41,709 nt of DNA, taken from assembly GCA_030728985.1 (NCBI GenBank), contig JANQYI010000031.1:17256-58964 (forward strand), in the 5' to 3' direction. Of this stretch, positions 1 to 8,653 are shown piece by piece. Position 1 is the first letter of the stretch. Each line of letters starts with the position of its first letter. Origin of the DNA: Burkholderiaceae bacterium (lineage in GTDB: Bacteria > Pseudomonadota > Gammaproteobacteria > Burkholderiales > Burkholderiaceae_B). The notes under the pieces were generated by a model. The model did no database searches and was not told the DNA's origin. It saw nothing but the letters and a program-made list of their open reading frames with translations. Both the position numbers and the translations under genes were made by a program.

Positions 1-1535
1 CAAATTTCCTGACGACGCTCAAGGGTATCAGCCTGACCTTTCTCATCGAACGCCATCACCACCGCAGCGGCGCCATATCGACGACACAAGCGTGCTTGCT
101 TGAGGAAAGGCTCCTCACCTTCTTTTAAAGAAATCGAATTGACGATCGACTTACCCTGCACGCACTTGAGTCCTGTCTCGATCACAGACCATTTCGAACT
201 ATCGATCATGATCGGTACGCGTGCGATATCAGGCTCGGACGCAATCAAATTTAAAAAGCGATGCATACAAGCCACCGAATCCAACATGGCTTCATCCATG
301 TTGATGTCGATGATCTGCGCACCGCTCTCGACTTGCTGACGCGCGACGGCAACCGCTTCGTCGTATTTTTCCTCGCGAATCAAGCGCGCGAACATTTTGC
401 TACCCGTCACGTTGGTGCGCTCGCCCACGTTGACAAACAAGGTCTCACCGTCGATATTGAGCGCCTCGAGTCCAGATAGACGGGTCTTGACGGGAATCTC
501 GGGAACAACGCGCACCGGCAGGCTACATACTTTATCCGCGATAGCCTTGATATGCTCAGGCGTCGTACCGCAACAGCCTCCCGCAACATTGACCAAACCC
601 GAACGCGCAAACTCCTCGAGCAATGCCGAGGTATCCGCAGGTGTTTCGTCGAACCCTGTTTCACTCATCGGATTGGGCAAGCCCGCATTCGGATAGACGC
701 AAACATACGTATCGCAAATCTTGGCCAACTCGGCGATATAGGGACGCATCAGCGCTGCGCCTAACGCACAATTCAGACCAATCGTAATCGGACGCGCATG
801 ACGCACGGAGTTCCAGAAACCCTCGACGGTTTGACCTGACAAAATACGACCCGAGGCATCGGTCACGGTACCGGACACCATCACAGGCAGGCGTTCGCCG
901 CGCGCTTCGAAGACCTCTTCGACGGCAAAGATCGCCGCCTTGGCGTTCAACGTGTCGAAAATCGTTTCGATCAAAATCAGATCGACGCCGCCATCGAGCA
1001 AGCCATTGAGCTGCTCAATGTAAGCCACACGCAGCTCGTCAAACGTCACATTACGCGCGCCCGGATCGTTGACATCCGGGGAGATCGACGCCGTCTTGGG
1101 CTGAGGCCCAAGCGCTCCCGCGACAAAACGCGGACGCTCGGGCGTACTGAATTTGTCGCAGGCTGCGCGCGCCAAGCGCGCCGACTCCAGATTTAACTCG
1201 TAGGCGAGTTCAGGCAAATCGTAGTCGCCCTGAGCAATTGAGGTGGCGCCAAACGTGTTGGTCTCCACTACATCGGCACCAGCCTCGAAATACTGTTCGT
1301 GCACTGCCTGGATGATGTCAGGACGCACAAGTGACAGCAACTCATTGTTACCTTTGAGGTCCTTGCCGTGACCCGCGAAACGCGCACCACGAAAATCCGA
1401 CTCCGACAATTTGTAGGTCTGAATCATCGTTCCCATCGCACCGTCAAGAATCATGATGCGCTCGGCCAACAAGCGCGCAAAATCTGCGCCTCGGGTGTAA
1501 CTCTTGATGGGGTAAGGCAAGCTTGGATAAGTCAT
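1..1535 (-). CDS. metH: Cobalamin-dependent methionine synthase MetH (5' part; runs off the left edge)
   Basis: MetH transfers a methyl group from methyltetrahydrofolate through cobalamin to homocysteine in the cytoplasm. About 511 codons of the N-terminus are present. The protein opens [12 protein letters not shown] and contains the homocysteine-binding barrel ([11 protein letters not shown] near the start) with its zinc cysteines visible as GLNCALGA and [11 protein letters not shown]. The pterin-binding domain begins after [14 protein letters not shown] and is cut by the window edge; the cobalamin-binding and reactivation domains would lie outside. The ATG at 1535 was chosen because the next ORF codons upstream are not family-like; its ribosome site is weak. 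It is divergent from the riboswitch-led btuB unit, so B12 uptake and a B12-dependent enzyme sit back to back. Family assignment is firm. Confidence 0.96.
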   Translation of the reverse strand, partial: MTYPSLPYPIKSYTRGADFARLLAERIMILDGAMGTMIQTYKLSESDFRGARFAGHGKDLKGNNELLSLVRPDIIQAVHEQYFEAGADVVETNTFGATSIAQGDYDLPELAYELNLESARLARAACDKFSTPERPRFVAGALGPQPKTASISPDVNDPGARNVTFDELRVAYIEQLNGLLDGGVDLILIETIFDTLNAKAAIFAVEEVFEARGERLPVMVSGTVTDASGRILSGQTVEGFWNSVRHARPITIGLNCALGAALMRPYIAELAKICDTYVCVYPNAGLPNPMSETGFDETPADTSALLEEFARSGLVNVAGGCCGTTPEHIKAIADKVCSLPVRVVPEIPVKTRLSGLEALNIDGETLFVNVGERTNVTGSKMFARLIREEKYDEAVAVARQQVESGAQIIDINMDEAMLDSVACMHRFLNLIASEPDIARVPIMIDSSKWSVIETGLKCVQGKSIVNSISLKEGEEPFLKQARLCRRYGAAAVVMAFDEKGQADTLERRQEI

Positions 1536-1604
1536 GATGGGTGCGCGGTTGAATAGCTCATTAGTTTAACAAAAGGGGCGCCGTGATACAGTGATACCAG
1601 AATT

Positions 1605-1782
1605 GGTGCTTTCGATGCGAAGACGGTTTTGCCACAAGCAAAAGCGTGCATTGGGAAAGTTAAACGGGAAACAGGGAGAGCGATCCAAACGGATCCTCGT
1701 GCCTGTGCTGCCCCCGCAACGGTCAACGTCCGGTCCTTCAACACTGAAGCCCGCCTGACGCCAGCCCGATACCGGCCAGTTT
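1605..1782 (+). promoter_or_regulatory. Cobalamin (B12) riboswitch upstream of btuB
   Basis: The 323-base gap between metH and btuB contains the conserved landmarks of the cobalamin aptamer in order: a GGTGC element near 1613, the GTGCATTGGGAAA block near 1650, the hallmark GCTGCCCCCGCAACGG near 1710, a CACTG-like element near 1742, and a B12 box AAGCCCGCCTGACGCCAGCCC near 1747-1767. Position in front of a BtuB-type receptor fits. Bound cobalamin normally reduces expression of the downstream gene. Exact ends are approximate because I could not fold the RNA. Confidence 0.9.
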
Positions 1783-1824
1783 GAGTGGGATTGGTGTCAT
1801 TACCCGTCCTTTTGAACGTTCAGG

Positions 1825-1842
1825 ATGTGCGGGGACGCACAT
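1825..1842 (+). promoter_or_regulatory. Perfect hairpin before the btuB ribosome site (possible expression platform)
   Basis: ATGTGCG, loop GGGA, CGCACAT: a perfect 7-bp stem between the riboswitch aptamer and the btuB Shine-Dalgarno GAGGT at 1849-1853. No U-run follows, so it is not an intrinsic terminator. This suggests that control acts on translation initiation rather than by termination. That role is inference. Confidence 0.4.
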
Positions 1843-1858
1843 CACTACGAGGTCTATC

Positions 1859-3871
1859 ATGCATCACAATTCCAACCGGGCAACCCCCGGTCACACGACT
1901 GTTGCCCTTACGATTTCTACGGCTTTAACCTCACGGCTTGGTCTTACCGCACTGACCGCACTGACTGCATTGACCGCGCTCACCGCACTGACTCCCTCCC
2001 AAGCTCTGTCACAACCCGCAACATCATCTCCCACATCACCTATCCCGCAACTCGCTACGATTGTGGTGACCCCGGCGCGCGCACCTGAACCACTCTCGCA
2101 AACGCTAGGCGACAACAGCGTGATTTCCCGGGAAACGCTTGACACGCTTCCCAACGGTACGCTCTCGGAGGCGCTCACGCGAGCGCACAGCATCGAAAGT
2201 GTCAACTTAGGCGGCCCGCAAACCGTTAGTACGATTAACATTCGTGGCACCAACAGTAATCAGTCGCTGGTGTTAATCGACGGGGTGCGCGTCAACAACG
2301 CCACCAATGGTCTGCCCCCGCTCAACGCCATCCCGCTCAACAGCATCGAGCGCATTGAAATCGTTCGTGGCACCAGCAGCAGCTTGTACGGTGCCGATGC
2401 CATTGGTGGCGTGGTCAATATCATTACGCGCAGCGAGACCGACCGACCCTTTTCGGCCTACGCCAATGCTGGCGTGGGTACCTATGCCACGACTCAGTAC
2501 GACGCGGGCTTTTCTGGCGCCAAAGACGGTTGGAGCTACAGCTTGTTTGGCGGCTATGGTCAGAGCAAGGGTTTTAACGCCACCACGCCCTCCAACTACA
2601 GTCATAATCCCGACGGCGACTCTTACTATCGTAGCAACATCGGCGGCGCCTTAGGCTATACCTGGAAGCCTGGTCAAACGATCACCTTGCAAACCTTCCA
2701 GTCGAAAGTCAACGGCAGCTATGACGCCGGCGCCCCATATTTTGGTGATCGCGGGATTCAGACGCTGAGCAACAACATCCTGACGAGCAGAAACGTCATT
2801 TCCTCGTTTTGGACCAGTACGCTCAGGGCGAGCTTAAGCACGGACACCTACAAAACCATCAACGTCGATGCCTCACAAAATTTCTACAACACGCCAGATG
2901 GTCGGCAACATTTCAAAACCAATCAAAGTCAGTATGTCTGGCAAAACGATTTAACGTTTTCACCGACGCAAATCGTCAGTCTGGCTTACGAAAGGCTCGA
3001 CCAACGCGTCGATGGATCCCTGGTCGATAATATTTCGCCTGGCATCGTCAACTATCAGCAAACCGCGCGCTTTACCAACTCACTCTTGGCGATTTATCGC
3101 GGCACTTGGGGCCCGCAGTCCGTGCAAGCGAGTGTGCGTAACGACGACAACTCTCAGTTTGGCAATGTCACCACAGGTAGCCTGAGCTATGGCCTTGAAC
3201 TCACGCCGCGCTGGAAGGCGAGTATCGGCGCCAATACAGGCTTTAGAGCTCCAAACTTCAACGAGCTTTATTGGCCCGTCACGCCCTTCTTTTTAGGCAA
3301 CCCAACCCTCAAACCTGAACGTTCGCAAAACATTGAAGCGGGACTCAAGTACACCACCGACAACACCCAACTTGGCCTGACGCTTTATCGCAACAACATC
3401 GACAATCTCATTTTGAACGAACCCATCATTCCGGGTAATGTATTTTCGCCCTATACGCCGATGAACATTGATCGGGCGCTCATCACAGGCATCACACTGA
3501 CCGGCTCACAAAAAATCGGTCGCAATACTCTGGTGAAAGGCAGCTTCGATTGGTCTAACCCACGCAATGCCACGACGGGGGAGCTGTTACCGCAACGCGC
3601 GCAACGCGTATTTAAAATGGCTGTGGACCAAAACTTAGGCCGCGCTCGACTCAGTGGTGAGTTCTTCATCACCAGTCAGCGTCGAGACGCGCTCACGAGT
3701 GATACGCTGGGCGGCTTCGGCCTGATGAATCTCGTGGGCAGTTACCCGCTCACGGAAAACACCGAGGTCCAGGTGCGCTGGAACAACGTCTTTGCCAAGC
3801 AATACACTCTCGTGCAGGGCTACGCGACGCCGGGCTCGAACGTGTTTGTCAACTTGGCCCTGAAAATGTAG
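1859..3871 (+). CDS. btuB: TonB-dependent cobalamin receptor BtuB-like
   Basis: Outer-membrane 670-residue receptor that imports cobalamin with TonB energy. The start is ATG 1859, preceded by GAGGT with six bases of spacing; a longer reading from TTG 1781 would run into the riboswitch. A signal-like leader contains a tandem Leu-Thr-Ala repeat (residues 29-45). A TonB box ATIVVTPAR lies at about 66-74, then a plug domain (NIRGTNSNQSLVLIDGVRVN, IERIEIVRGTSSSLYGADAIGG, VVNIITR), then a beta-barrel with typical receptor motifs (GFRAPNFNELYWP, NPTLKPERSQNIEAGLKY). The barrel ends in Met rather than the usual aromatic residue, which is odd. It is first in a probable btuB-btuF-thiG-thiD unit. The riboswitch makes cobalamin (or a corrinoid) the likely substrate. 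Confidence 0.92.
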   Translation: MHHNSNRATPGHTTVALTISTALTSRLGLTALTALTALTALTALTPSQALSQPATSSPTSPIPQLATIVVTPARAPEPLSQTLGDNSVISRETLDTLPNGTLSEALTRAHSIESVNLGGPQTVSTINIRGTNSNQSLVLIDGVRVNNATNGLPPLNAIPLNSIERIEIVRGTSSSLYGADAIGGVVNIITRSETDRPFSAYANAGVGTYATTQYDAGFSGAKDGWSYSLFGGYGQSKGFNATTPSNYSHNPDGDSYYRSNIGGALGYTWKPGQTITLQTFQSKVNGSYDAGAPYFGDRGIQTLSNNILTSRNVISSFWTSTLRASLSTDTYKTINVDASQNFYNTPDGRQHFKTNQSQYVWQNDLTFSPTQIVSLAYERLDQRVDGSLVDNISPGIVNYQQTARFTNSLLAIYRGTWGPQSVQASVRNDDNSQFGNVTTGSLSYGLELTPRWKASIGANTGFRAPNFNELYWPVTPFFLGNPTLKPERSQNIEAGLKYTTDNTQLGLTLYRNNIDNLILNEPIIPGNVFSPYTPMNIDRALITGITLTGSQKIGRNTLVKGSFDWSNPRNATTGELLPQRAQRVFKMAVDQNLGRARLSGEFFITSQRRDALTSDTLGGFGLMNLVGSYPLTENTEVQVRWNNVFAKQYTLVQGYATPGSNVFVNLALKM

Positions 3872-3889
3872 CGTTTGGAGCAATATGGC

Positions 3890-4774
3890 GTGTTGAGTAA
3901 CACCTCCAGGGTGATTGTGGGTTTGATGGCCTTTCTGGCCGTCCTCCCCCATGCCTTTGCTCAAATCAGGGTGACAGATGATCGCGGCGTGAGCGTTCAT
4001 CTGTCTGCACCCGCGCGTCGCGTCATCACCCTTTCACCCCATGCGACCGAGCTCGTGTTTGCAGCAGGCGGTGGCGCCTTGCTCGCGGCCACGGTCGACG
4101 CCAGCGATTTTCCCAAAGCAGCCCGCAACGTACCGCGGATCGGCGCAGGCTTGCAGCCCGAGCCAGAGCGGCTGTTACGCCTCCAGCCCGACTTGCTGAT
4201 TGGCTGGCAAGCATCACAATTTTCAACTCTCCATGGCCTGCGTATCCCCTCGTTTTTAAGCGCCCCAAAGACGCTCAAAGATGTACCCGACACCATTGAA
4301 AAACTAGGCGTTCTTTTTGACACACAGGATATCGCGAGGGCTCGCGCGTCTGCGCTTAGAGGGCTACTGGAGCCTTTAAAATCCGTACCGCTCTCTGGAG
4401 CGCCAGTGCGCGTCTTTTTACAAGTCGGGGAAACGCCCGAATACACCCTCAATCAGACGCATTTATTGTCGCAAGTCGTTCGAGCCTGCGGTGGCATCAA
4501 TGTTTTTGCTTCTGCAACGGCGATCGCGCCTAAAATCAGTGCTGAAAGCGTGCTGGCCCAGCGCCCTGAGCTCATTTTGCTCGGAAGGGTCGGTGCATCG
4601 GAACGACCCACCCTGGATCCCGCGGCAAAACAGTTCTGGATGCGCCTGAATTTGCCTGCGGCCCTCGCTGGGCACGTCTATGTGATGGATTCGGATGTAC
4701 TCTATCGTCCCGGCCCAAGACTCATCGAGGCTGCGCAAGCGATTTGCAGCATGATTCAACAAGCCCGAAAATAA
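3890..4774 (+). CDS. btuF: Periplasmic cobalamin-binding protein, BtuF-like
   Basis: Class III ABC solute-binding protein expected to hand cobalamin to an inner-membrane BtuCD permease. GTG 3890 was preferred because GGAG lies nine bases upstream; TTG 3875 also keeps frame. The 294-residue product has a signal peptide ending near AFAQ (about residue 24), then [27 protein letters not shown], the typical start of the BtuF/FepB fold, a central long helix region, and a second lobe with [16 protein letters not shown]. It begins 18 bases after btuB. No btuC or btuD is nearby, so the permease would be encoded elsewhere. Substrate is inferred from the riboswitch and from btuB; a siderophore-binding relative is the main alternative. 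Confidence 0.82.
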   Translation: MLSNTSRVIVGLMAFLAVLPHAFAQIRVTDDRGVSVHLSAPARRVITLSPHATELVFAAGGGALLAATVDASDFPKAARNVPRIGAGLQPEPERLLRLQPDLLIGWQASQFSTLHGLRIPSFLSAPKTLKDVPDTIEKLGVLFDTQDIARARASALRGLLEPLKSVPLSGAPVRVFLQVGETPEYTLNQTHLLSQVVRACGGINVFASATAIAPKISAESVLAQRPELILLGRVGASERPTLDPAAKQFWMRLNLPAALAGHVYVMDSDVLYRPGPRLIEAAQAICSMIQQARK

Positions 4775-4803
4775 CGGGTGACGCAATTAAACCGAGAAGG
4801 CTT

Positions 4804-5613
4804 ATGAAGAACTCCCCCAACGACCCGCTGGTCATCGCAGGCAAAGCCTATCAATCTCGACTCCTCGTCGGTACCGGTAAATATCAGGATTTCGAACAAA
4901 CGCGCTTGGCGATTGACGCCAGCGGTGCCGAAATCATTACGGTGGCGATCCGTCGCACCAATATCGGTCAACACGCCAACGAACCCAGCCTGCTTGAGTA
5001 TTTGCCGCCCGACCAATTCACCCTGCTGCCCAATACGGCGGGTTGTTATAGCGCCGAAGACGCCGTCCGCACCCTGCGGCTCGCACGCGAGCTGCTGGAC
5101 GGACACCGACTCGTCAAACTCGAAGTCCTCGGCGATTCACATACCTTGTTTCCCAATATGCCCGAGACACTCGCCGCCGCCAAGACGCTCGTGGCCGATG
5201 GTTTTGATGTGATGGTCTATTGCACCGACGATCCTGTGCAATGCCGCATGCTTGAGGACATTGGCTGTGTCGCGGTCATGCCTCTCGCCTCGCTGATTGG
5301 CTCCGGCATGGGCATCCTCAACCCCTGGAACTTGCGTCTCATTATTGATCAGGCGCGCGTCCCGGTTCTTGTGGATGCGGGGGTGGGTACCGCCTCCGAT
5401 GCAACGATTGCAATGGAGCTAGGCTGCGATGGCGTATTGATGAATACTGCGATCGCCGGCGCGCAACAACCCATTTTGATGGCCAGCGCAATGAAAAAAG
5501 GTGTTCAGGCCGGTCGTGAGGCTTTCCTCGCAGGACGCGTCCCCCGCAAAACTTACCAGGCCGCACCGAGCTCGCCCACCACGGGTTTGATTACCCCTAA
5601 GAGCAGCACATGA
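4804..5613 (+). CDS. thiG: Thiazole synthase ThiG
   Basis: ThiG builds the thiazole phosphate of thiamin from deoxyxylulose phosphate, dehydroglycine and ThiS-thiocarboxylate. The 269-residue TIM-barrel protein shows [22 protein letters not shown], the imine-forming lysine in [10 protein letters not shown] (K105), [20 protein letters not shown] and [15 protein letters not shown]. It carries a Ser/Thr/Pro-rich tail of about 20 residues. ATG 4804 was chosen for the GAGAAGG ribosome site; longer readings extend into btuF. It starts 29 bases after btuF with no room for a promoter or TPP riboswitch, and overlaps thiD by four bases. ThiS, ThiO and ThiE, usual neighbours, are not in the window. Confidence 0.95.
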   Translation: MKNSPNDPLVIAGKAYQSRLLVGTGKYQDFEQTRLAIDASGAEIITVAIRRTNIGQHANEPSLLEYLPPDQFTLLPNTAGCYSAEDAVRTLRLARELLDGHRLVKLEVLGDSHTLFPNMPETLAAAKTLVADGFDVMVYCTDDPVQCRMLEDIGCVAVMPLASLIGSGMGILNPWNLRLIIDQARVPVLVDAGVGTASDATIAMELGCDGVLMNTAIAGAQQPILMASAMKKGVQAGREAFLAGRVPRKTYQAAPSSPTTGLITPKSST

Positions 5614-6461
5614 GCGCCTCCGAGTCGACACCTCAGATTCCCAACACACTCACGATCGCAGGCATGGATCCCTCCGGGGGCGCCGGCATTCTGGCGGACG
5701 TCAAGGCTATGAGCGCGCTCGGAGCCTATGCTTGTGCGGTCGTCGCTGCGCTGACAGCGCAAAACACGCAGGCGGTGACCGATATTTCACCGGTCAATCC
5801 ACAATTTGTTCGGGCACAGCTCGACACCCTTTTCGCCGACGTCACCATCCATGCGGTCAAAATCGGCATGCTCGGACAGACTGCCGTCATTGAAGTCGTC
5901 GCGGATCGCCTGGGACATTTCAAACCTGAGCACCTCGTCCTCGACCCTGTGATGGTGGCCAAAAGCGGTGACCTGCTACTCGAACAAAAAGCGGTCGGTG
6001 CGCTCAGAGAGCAATTACTCCCCCTTGCCACCATCATCACCCCCAATCTGCCTGAGGCGGGGGTTTTGCTGGAAATGCGCAGTGTCGAGACCGTTCGCGA
6101 AATGCGTCGCGTTGCCGAACGTCTGCGCAACCTGATGACGCATAGCGGACACCGCTGGGTACTTGTCAAGGGGGGACATCTGCCCGGCAACGACACCATC
6201 GATATCCTGCACGATGGCGACCAGATGATCGAGTTGCCCGGTCATCGCAACCCAACGCGCAACACGCACGGCACGGGCTGCACCCTCTCCTCGGCGATCA
6301 CGGCATTGTTGCCACAAATGGAGACTGTGCCGGCCGCCACACAGGCTGCCAAAGACTACTTGGTCCAGGCGATTTTGCACGCAGATGCCCTACAAGTCGG
6401 GCAAGGTCACGGCCCTGTTCACCACTTCCACCACCTCTGGTCAGGAAAACCCTTACAATAA
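5610..6461 (+). CDS. thiD: Hydroxymethylpyrimidine (phosphate) kinase ThiD
   Basis: ThiD phosphorylates hydroxymethylpyrimidine and its monophosphate to the diphosphate used by ThiE. The 283-residue ribokinase-fold protein shows [18 protein letters not shown] near the N-terminus, [32 protein letters not shown], and the anion-hole motif [13 protein letters not shown]. It is coupled to thiG by an ATGA overlap. A perfect hairpin covers its stop codon, so this is the likely end of the transcript that begins at the cobalamin riboswitch. The assignment is firm; whether it also acts in pyridoxine salvage cannot be told. Confidence 0.95.
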   Translation: MSASESTPQIPNTLTIAGMDPSGGAGILADVKAMSALGAYACAVVAALTAQNTQAVTDISPVNPQFVRAQLDTLFADVTIHAVKIGMLGQTAVIEVVADRLGHFKPEHLVLDPVMVAKSGDLLLEQKAVGALREQLLPLATIITPNLPEAGVLLEMRSVETVREMRRVAERLRNLMTHSGHRWVLVKGGHLPGNDTIDILHDGDQMIELPGHRNPTRNTHGTGCTLSSAITALLPQMETVPAATQAAKDYLVQAILHADALQVGQGHGPVHHFHHLWSGKPLQ

Positions 6462-6470
6462 GGGTTTTCC
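6444..6470 (+). terminator. Intrinsic terminator at the end of thiD
   Basis: GGAAAACCCTTA, loop CAA, TAAGGGTTTTCC: a perfect 12-bp inverted repeat with a 3-base loop. It includes the thiD stop codon (6459-6461). The T-run is inside the 3' arm rather than after it. It separates the btuB-thiD unit from the methyltransferase gene. Confidence 0.7.
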
Positions 6471-6516
6471 GCCATGTGATATTGCTAAGCGGCTGACTTG
6501 TTGTCCCGTTGATTTT

Positions 6517-7197
6517 ATGAAAGCGAATACTTTGCCAGATATCGAACGCGCGCGTTTCAACATGATTGAACAACAGATTCGTCCCTGGGATGTCTCTGAT
6601 CAAAAAGTGCTTGAGGCGCTCTTTAGCGTCAGACGCGAGCTCTTTGTGCCATCGACCCACCGAACGTTGGCGTTTTCAGATCTTGAGATCCCCCTGACGA
6701 TTGCCGCAGGGGAAACGCATCAAACAATGCTCGCCCCAAAGCTCGAAGCCAAGTTCACGCAACTCCTTCAGTTAAAAGAGGATGACTGTGTACTCGAAGT
6801 CGGCACAGGTTCAGGTTATCAAGCAGCACTGCTCGCCCAACTCGCGCGCGGCGTCATGTCTGTTGAAATCGACCCTAGATTGACCGCCTTTGCGCAACTC
6901 AACCTTCAACAAGCAGGTATTGCGAACGTCAAGGTTGAAACGGGAGATGGCAGCAACGGTTGGGGTACCACCGAGTACGACGCTATTTTAGTGACAGGCG
7001 CCGTGCCCGCGATTCCGGACGCGCTCAAATATCAGCTTTGCGAAGGCGGACGCATGGTTGTTGTCGTAGGCCAAGCGCCGGCGATGACGGCTTACCGAGT
7101 CACACGCACCACTGCCGCAAGCTTTGAAACCACCACGCTGTTTGAGACGGTCATCAAACCCCTAAGCGGTGCGTGTCCTTCCAAGTTTAAGTTTTAA
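6517..7197 (+). CDS. Pcm-like (protein-L-isoaspartate) methyltransferase
   Basis: A 226-residue SAM-dependent methyltransferase of the Pcm family. Seen: the N-terminal FNMIEQQIRPWDVSD, VRRELFVPSTHR, SAM motif I VLEVGTGSGYQAALLA (around residue 92), VEIDPRL, GDGSNGW, and YDAILVTGAVPAIP, all as in Pcm. Known Pcm proteins have a conserved GQTISQP loop that positions the isoaspartyl substrate; here it reads GETHQTMLAPK, lacking the Ser-Gln-Pro core. Repair of isoaspartate is therefore not certain. The start is the first ATG after the thiD terminator; no clear ribosome site is visible. Its stop codon overlaps that of convergent hldC. Confidence 0.85.
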   Translation: MKANTLPDIERARFNMIEQQIRPWDVSDQKVLEALFSVRRELFVPSTHRTLAFSDLEIPLTIAAGETHQTMLAPKLEAKFTQLLQLKEDDCVLEVGTGSGYQAALLAQLARGVMSVEIDPRLTAFAQLNLQQAGIANVKVETGDGSNGWGTTEYDAILVTGAVPAIPDALKYQLCEGGRMVVVVGQAPAMTAYRVTRTTAASFETTTLFETVIKPLSGACPSKFKF

Positions 7198-7679
7198 GTT
7201 TGACGAATCTTGGTCACGAGTGCTGTTGTGGAACGGGCAAATTCAAACGGAATGGCAACCGCTTTACCGCCCCATGACTCCACCAGCTTGGTTTCAGCCA
7301 GCGTTTGCATATCGTAATCGCCCCCCTTCACGATAATGTCTGGTCGGAGTAATCCGATCAACGCGACAGGGGTATCTTGATCAAAAAAAGTCACGGCCGC
7401 AACAGAGGCGAGCGACGCAAGCAAGGCGGCTCGATCATGTTCGTTATTCAAAGGTCGATCAGGGCCTTTATCCAAACGCCGTGCTGAAGCGTCGGTGTTA
7501 ATCGCCACCACCAGCGTTGCGCCAAGCTGTGCGGCCTGATCAAGATAGGTCACATGACCGCGATGCAAAATATCAAATACACCGTTTGTAAACACCAGCG
7601 GTCGAGCCAAGTCCCCTTTTGCGATGCGTTCGACGCATACCTCGGGGGATAGAATCTTGCTCTCAAAGCGAATCGTCAT
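7194..7679 (-). CDS. hldC: D-glycero-beta-D-manno-heptose 1-phosphate adenylyltransferase (HldC / RfaE domain II)
   Basis: Adds AMP to heptose 1-phosphate to give ADP-heptose for the LPS inner core. The 161-residue protein is only the nucleotidyltransferase half of E. coli HldE. It shows VFTNGVFDILHRGHVTYL (residues about 29-46, the HxGH motif), VVAINTDASARRL, DRAALLASL, RPDIIVKGGDY and FEFARSTTALV. The kinase half (hldA) is not adjacent. It lies 16 bases after the diiron protein gene in the same direction, so they may be cotranscribed. It overlaps the end of the Pcm-like gene by four bases. Confidence 0.93.
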   Translation of the reverse strand: MTIRFESKILSPEVCVERIAKGDLARPLVFTNGVFDILHRGHVTYLDQAAQLGATLVVAINTDASARRLDKGPDRPLNNEHDRAALLASLASVAAVTFFDQDTPVALIGLLRPDIIVKGGDYDMQTLAETKLVESWGGKAVAIPFEFARSTTALVTKIRQT

Positions 7680-7695
7680 TCACGCAACACGTATG

Positions 7696-8574
7696 TTAAG
7701 CGGCTGACGGCTTGACGTCGGGCGTGATCAAGGGCACCGCGCGGATCAACTCTTTACGATAACGATTCAAATCCTGAACCGTTTTGAAAGAGCTATCCAT
7801 GAGCAAAGACATGTTATGCAAAATACGCGTGCTGACCTTGCCTTCCCAAACTTTGTCAAAATGGATCTGATGGTCGAGCCAGCGCTCAAGCCAACCGGGC
7901 TCAGGCAGCTTGGACTGCACCGTATCATGCGGAAACATATCCTTATTGACGTGCAAATTCGTGGGATGCAGCGCCTGTGGCGTGCGATGCGCCGAAGCCA
8001 TCAATACACCGATTTTTGCAAAAGCCATGCGGGCTTGCGTCGCAATATCGCTACCACGCTGGGTCAAAGCACGCTTCATATAACGTAAATAGGCCCCAGC
8101 ATGTCGCGCCTCATCTTGAGCGATAACGTTGTAAATCGCTTTGATCACAGGCTCGGTATGCCAGTCCGCTGCACGACGATACCAATGATTCAGACGCACT
8201 TCGCCGCAAAAATGCAGCATCAAGGTCTCAAGCGGTGGCGCGGGATCAAACTCAAAGCGGACGCGATGAAGCTCCTCTTCGGTTGGAACCAGATCAGGCG
8301 CAAACCGACGCAAATACTCGATCAGCACCAGCGAATGCTTTTGTTCTTCGAAGAACCAAACCGACATGAAAGCAGAAAAATCACTGTCGTCGCGGTTGTC
8401 GCGCAGGAACATTTCCGTAGCAGGCAGAGCGGCCCATTCCGTGATGGCATTCATCTTGATCGTCTGAGCCTGCTCATCGGTAAGCTTGCTCCGATCAAAA
8501 TCGTGCCAAGGAATATCCGTGGCCATATTCCAGCGCACTGACTCCATGGACTTGAAAAGTTCTGTGTAAAGCAT
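7696..8574 (-). CDS. Ferritin-like diiron-carboxylate protein of unknown function
   Basis: A 292-residue protein with a complete set of candidate diiron ligands: Glu46 (or Glu54), Glu77-Gln-Lys-His80, Glu125, and Glu155-Ala-Arg-His158. The spacing (31 residues from E46 to E77, 30 from E125 to E155) matches four-helix R2-like oxygenases and desaturases rather than iron-storage ferritin. After the helical core come about 130 residues with no motif I recognise. It lies 79 bases downstream of ubiB and 16 bases before hldC on the same strand. A role as an oxygen-using enzyme is plausible; a substrate cannot be named. The fold is fairly sure, function is unknown. Confidence 0.75.
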   Translation of the reverse strand: MLYTELFKSMESVRWNMATDIPWHDFDRSKLTDEQAQTIKMNAITEWAALPATEMFLRDNRDDSDFSAFMSVWFFEEQKHSLVLIEYLRRFAPDLVPTEEELHRVRFEFDPAPPLETLMLHFCGEVRLNHWYRRAADWHTEPVIKAIYNVIAQDEARHAGAYLRYMKRALTQRGSDIATQARMAFAKIGVLMASAHRTPQALHPTNLHVNKDMFPHDTVQSKLPEPGWLERWLDHQIHFDKVWEGKVSTRILHNMSLLMDSSFKTVQDLNRYRKELIRAVPLITPDVKPSAA

Positions 8575-8653
8575 GATTCACTGCCTTAAAGATTCAGCTC
8601 AGATCGGCACCATACCATCAAGTGATCTGTCACTAAAGGTTTAACTAACAAAC

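Noticed and set aside
1566-1597. btuB promoter from TTAACA and the GTGATAC repeats
   Set aside because: Spacings between the boxes are 12 or 20 bases, not near 17, so no pair could be supported.
1781-1858. N-terminal extension of btuB from TTG 1781
   Set aside because: It would run from the riboswitch aptamer through the hairpin; ATG 1859 has a good ribosome site.
4775-4803. Possible TPP riboswitch before thiG
   Set aside because: The gap is only 29 bases, far too short for a THI-box, and none of its conserved sequences is seen.
8575-8653. Terminator between ubiB and the diiron protein gene
   Set aside because: Only a 5-bp AGTGA/TCACT hairpin; no convincing terminator, so cotranscription remains possible.
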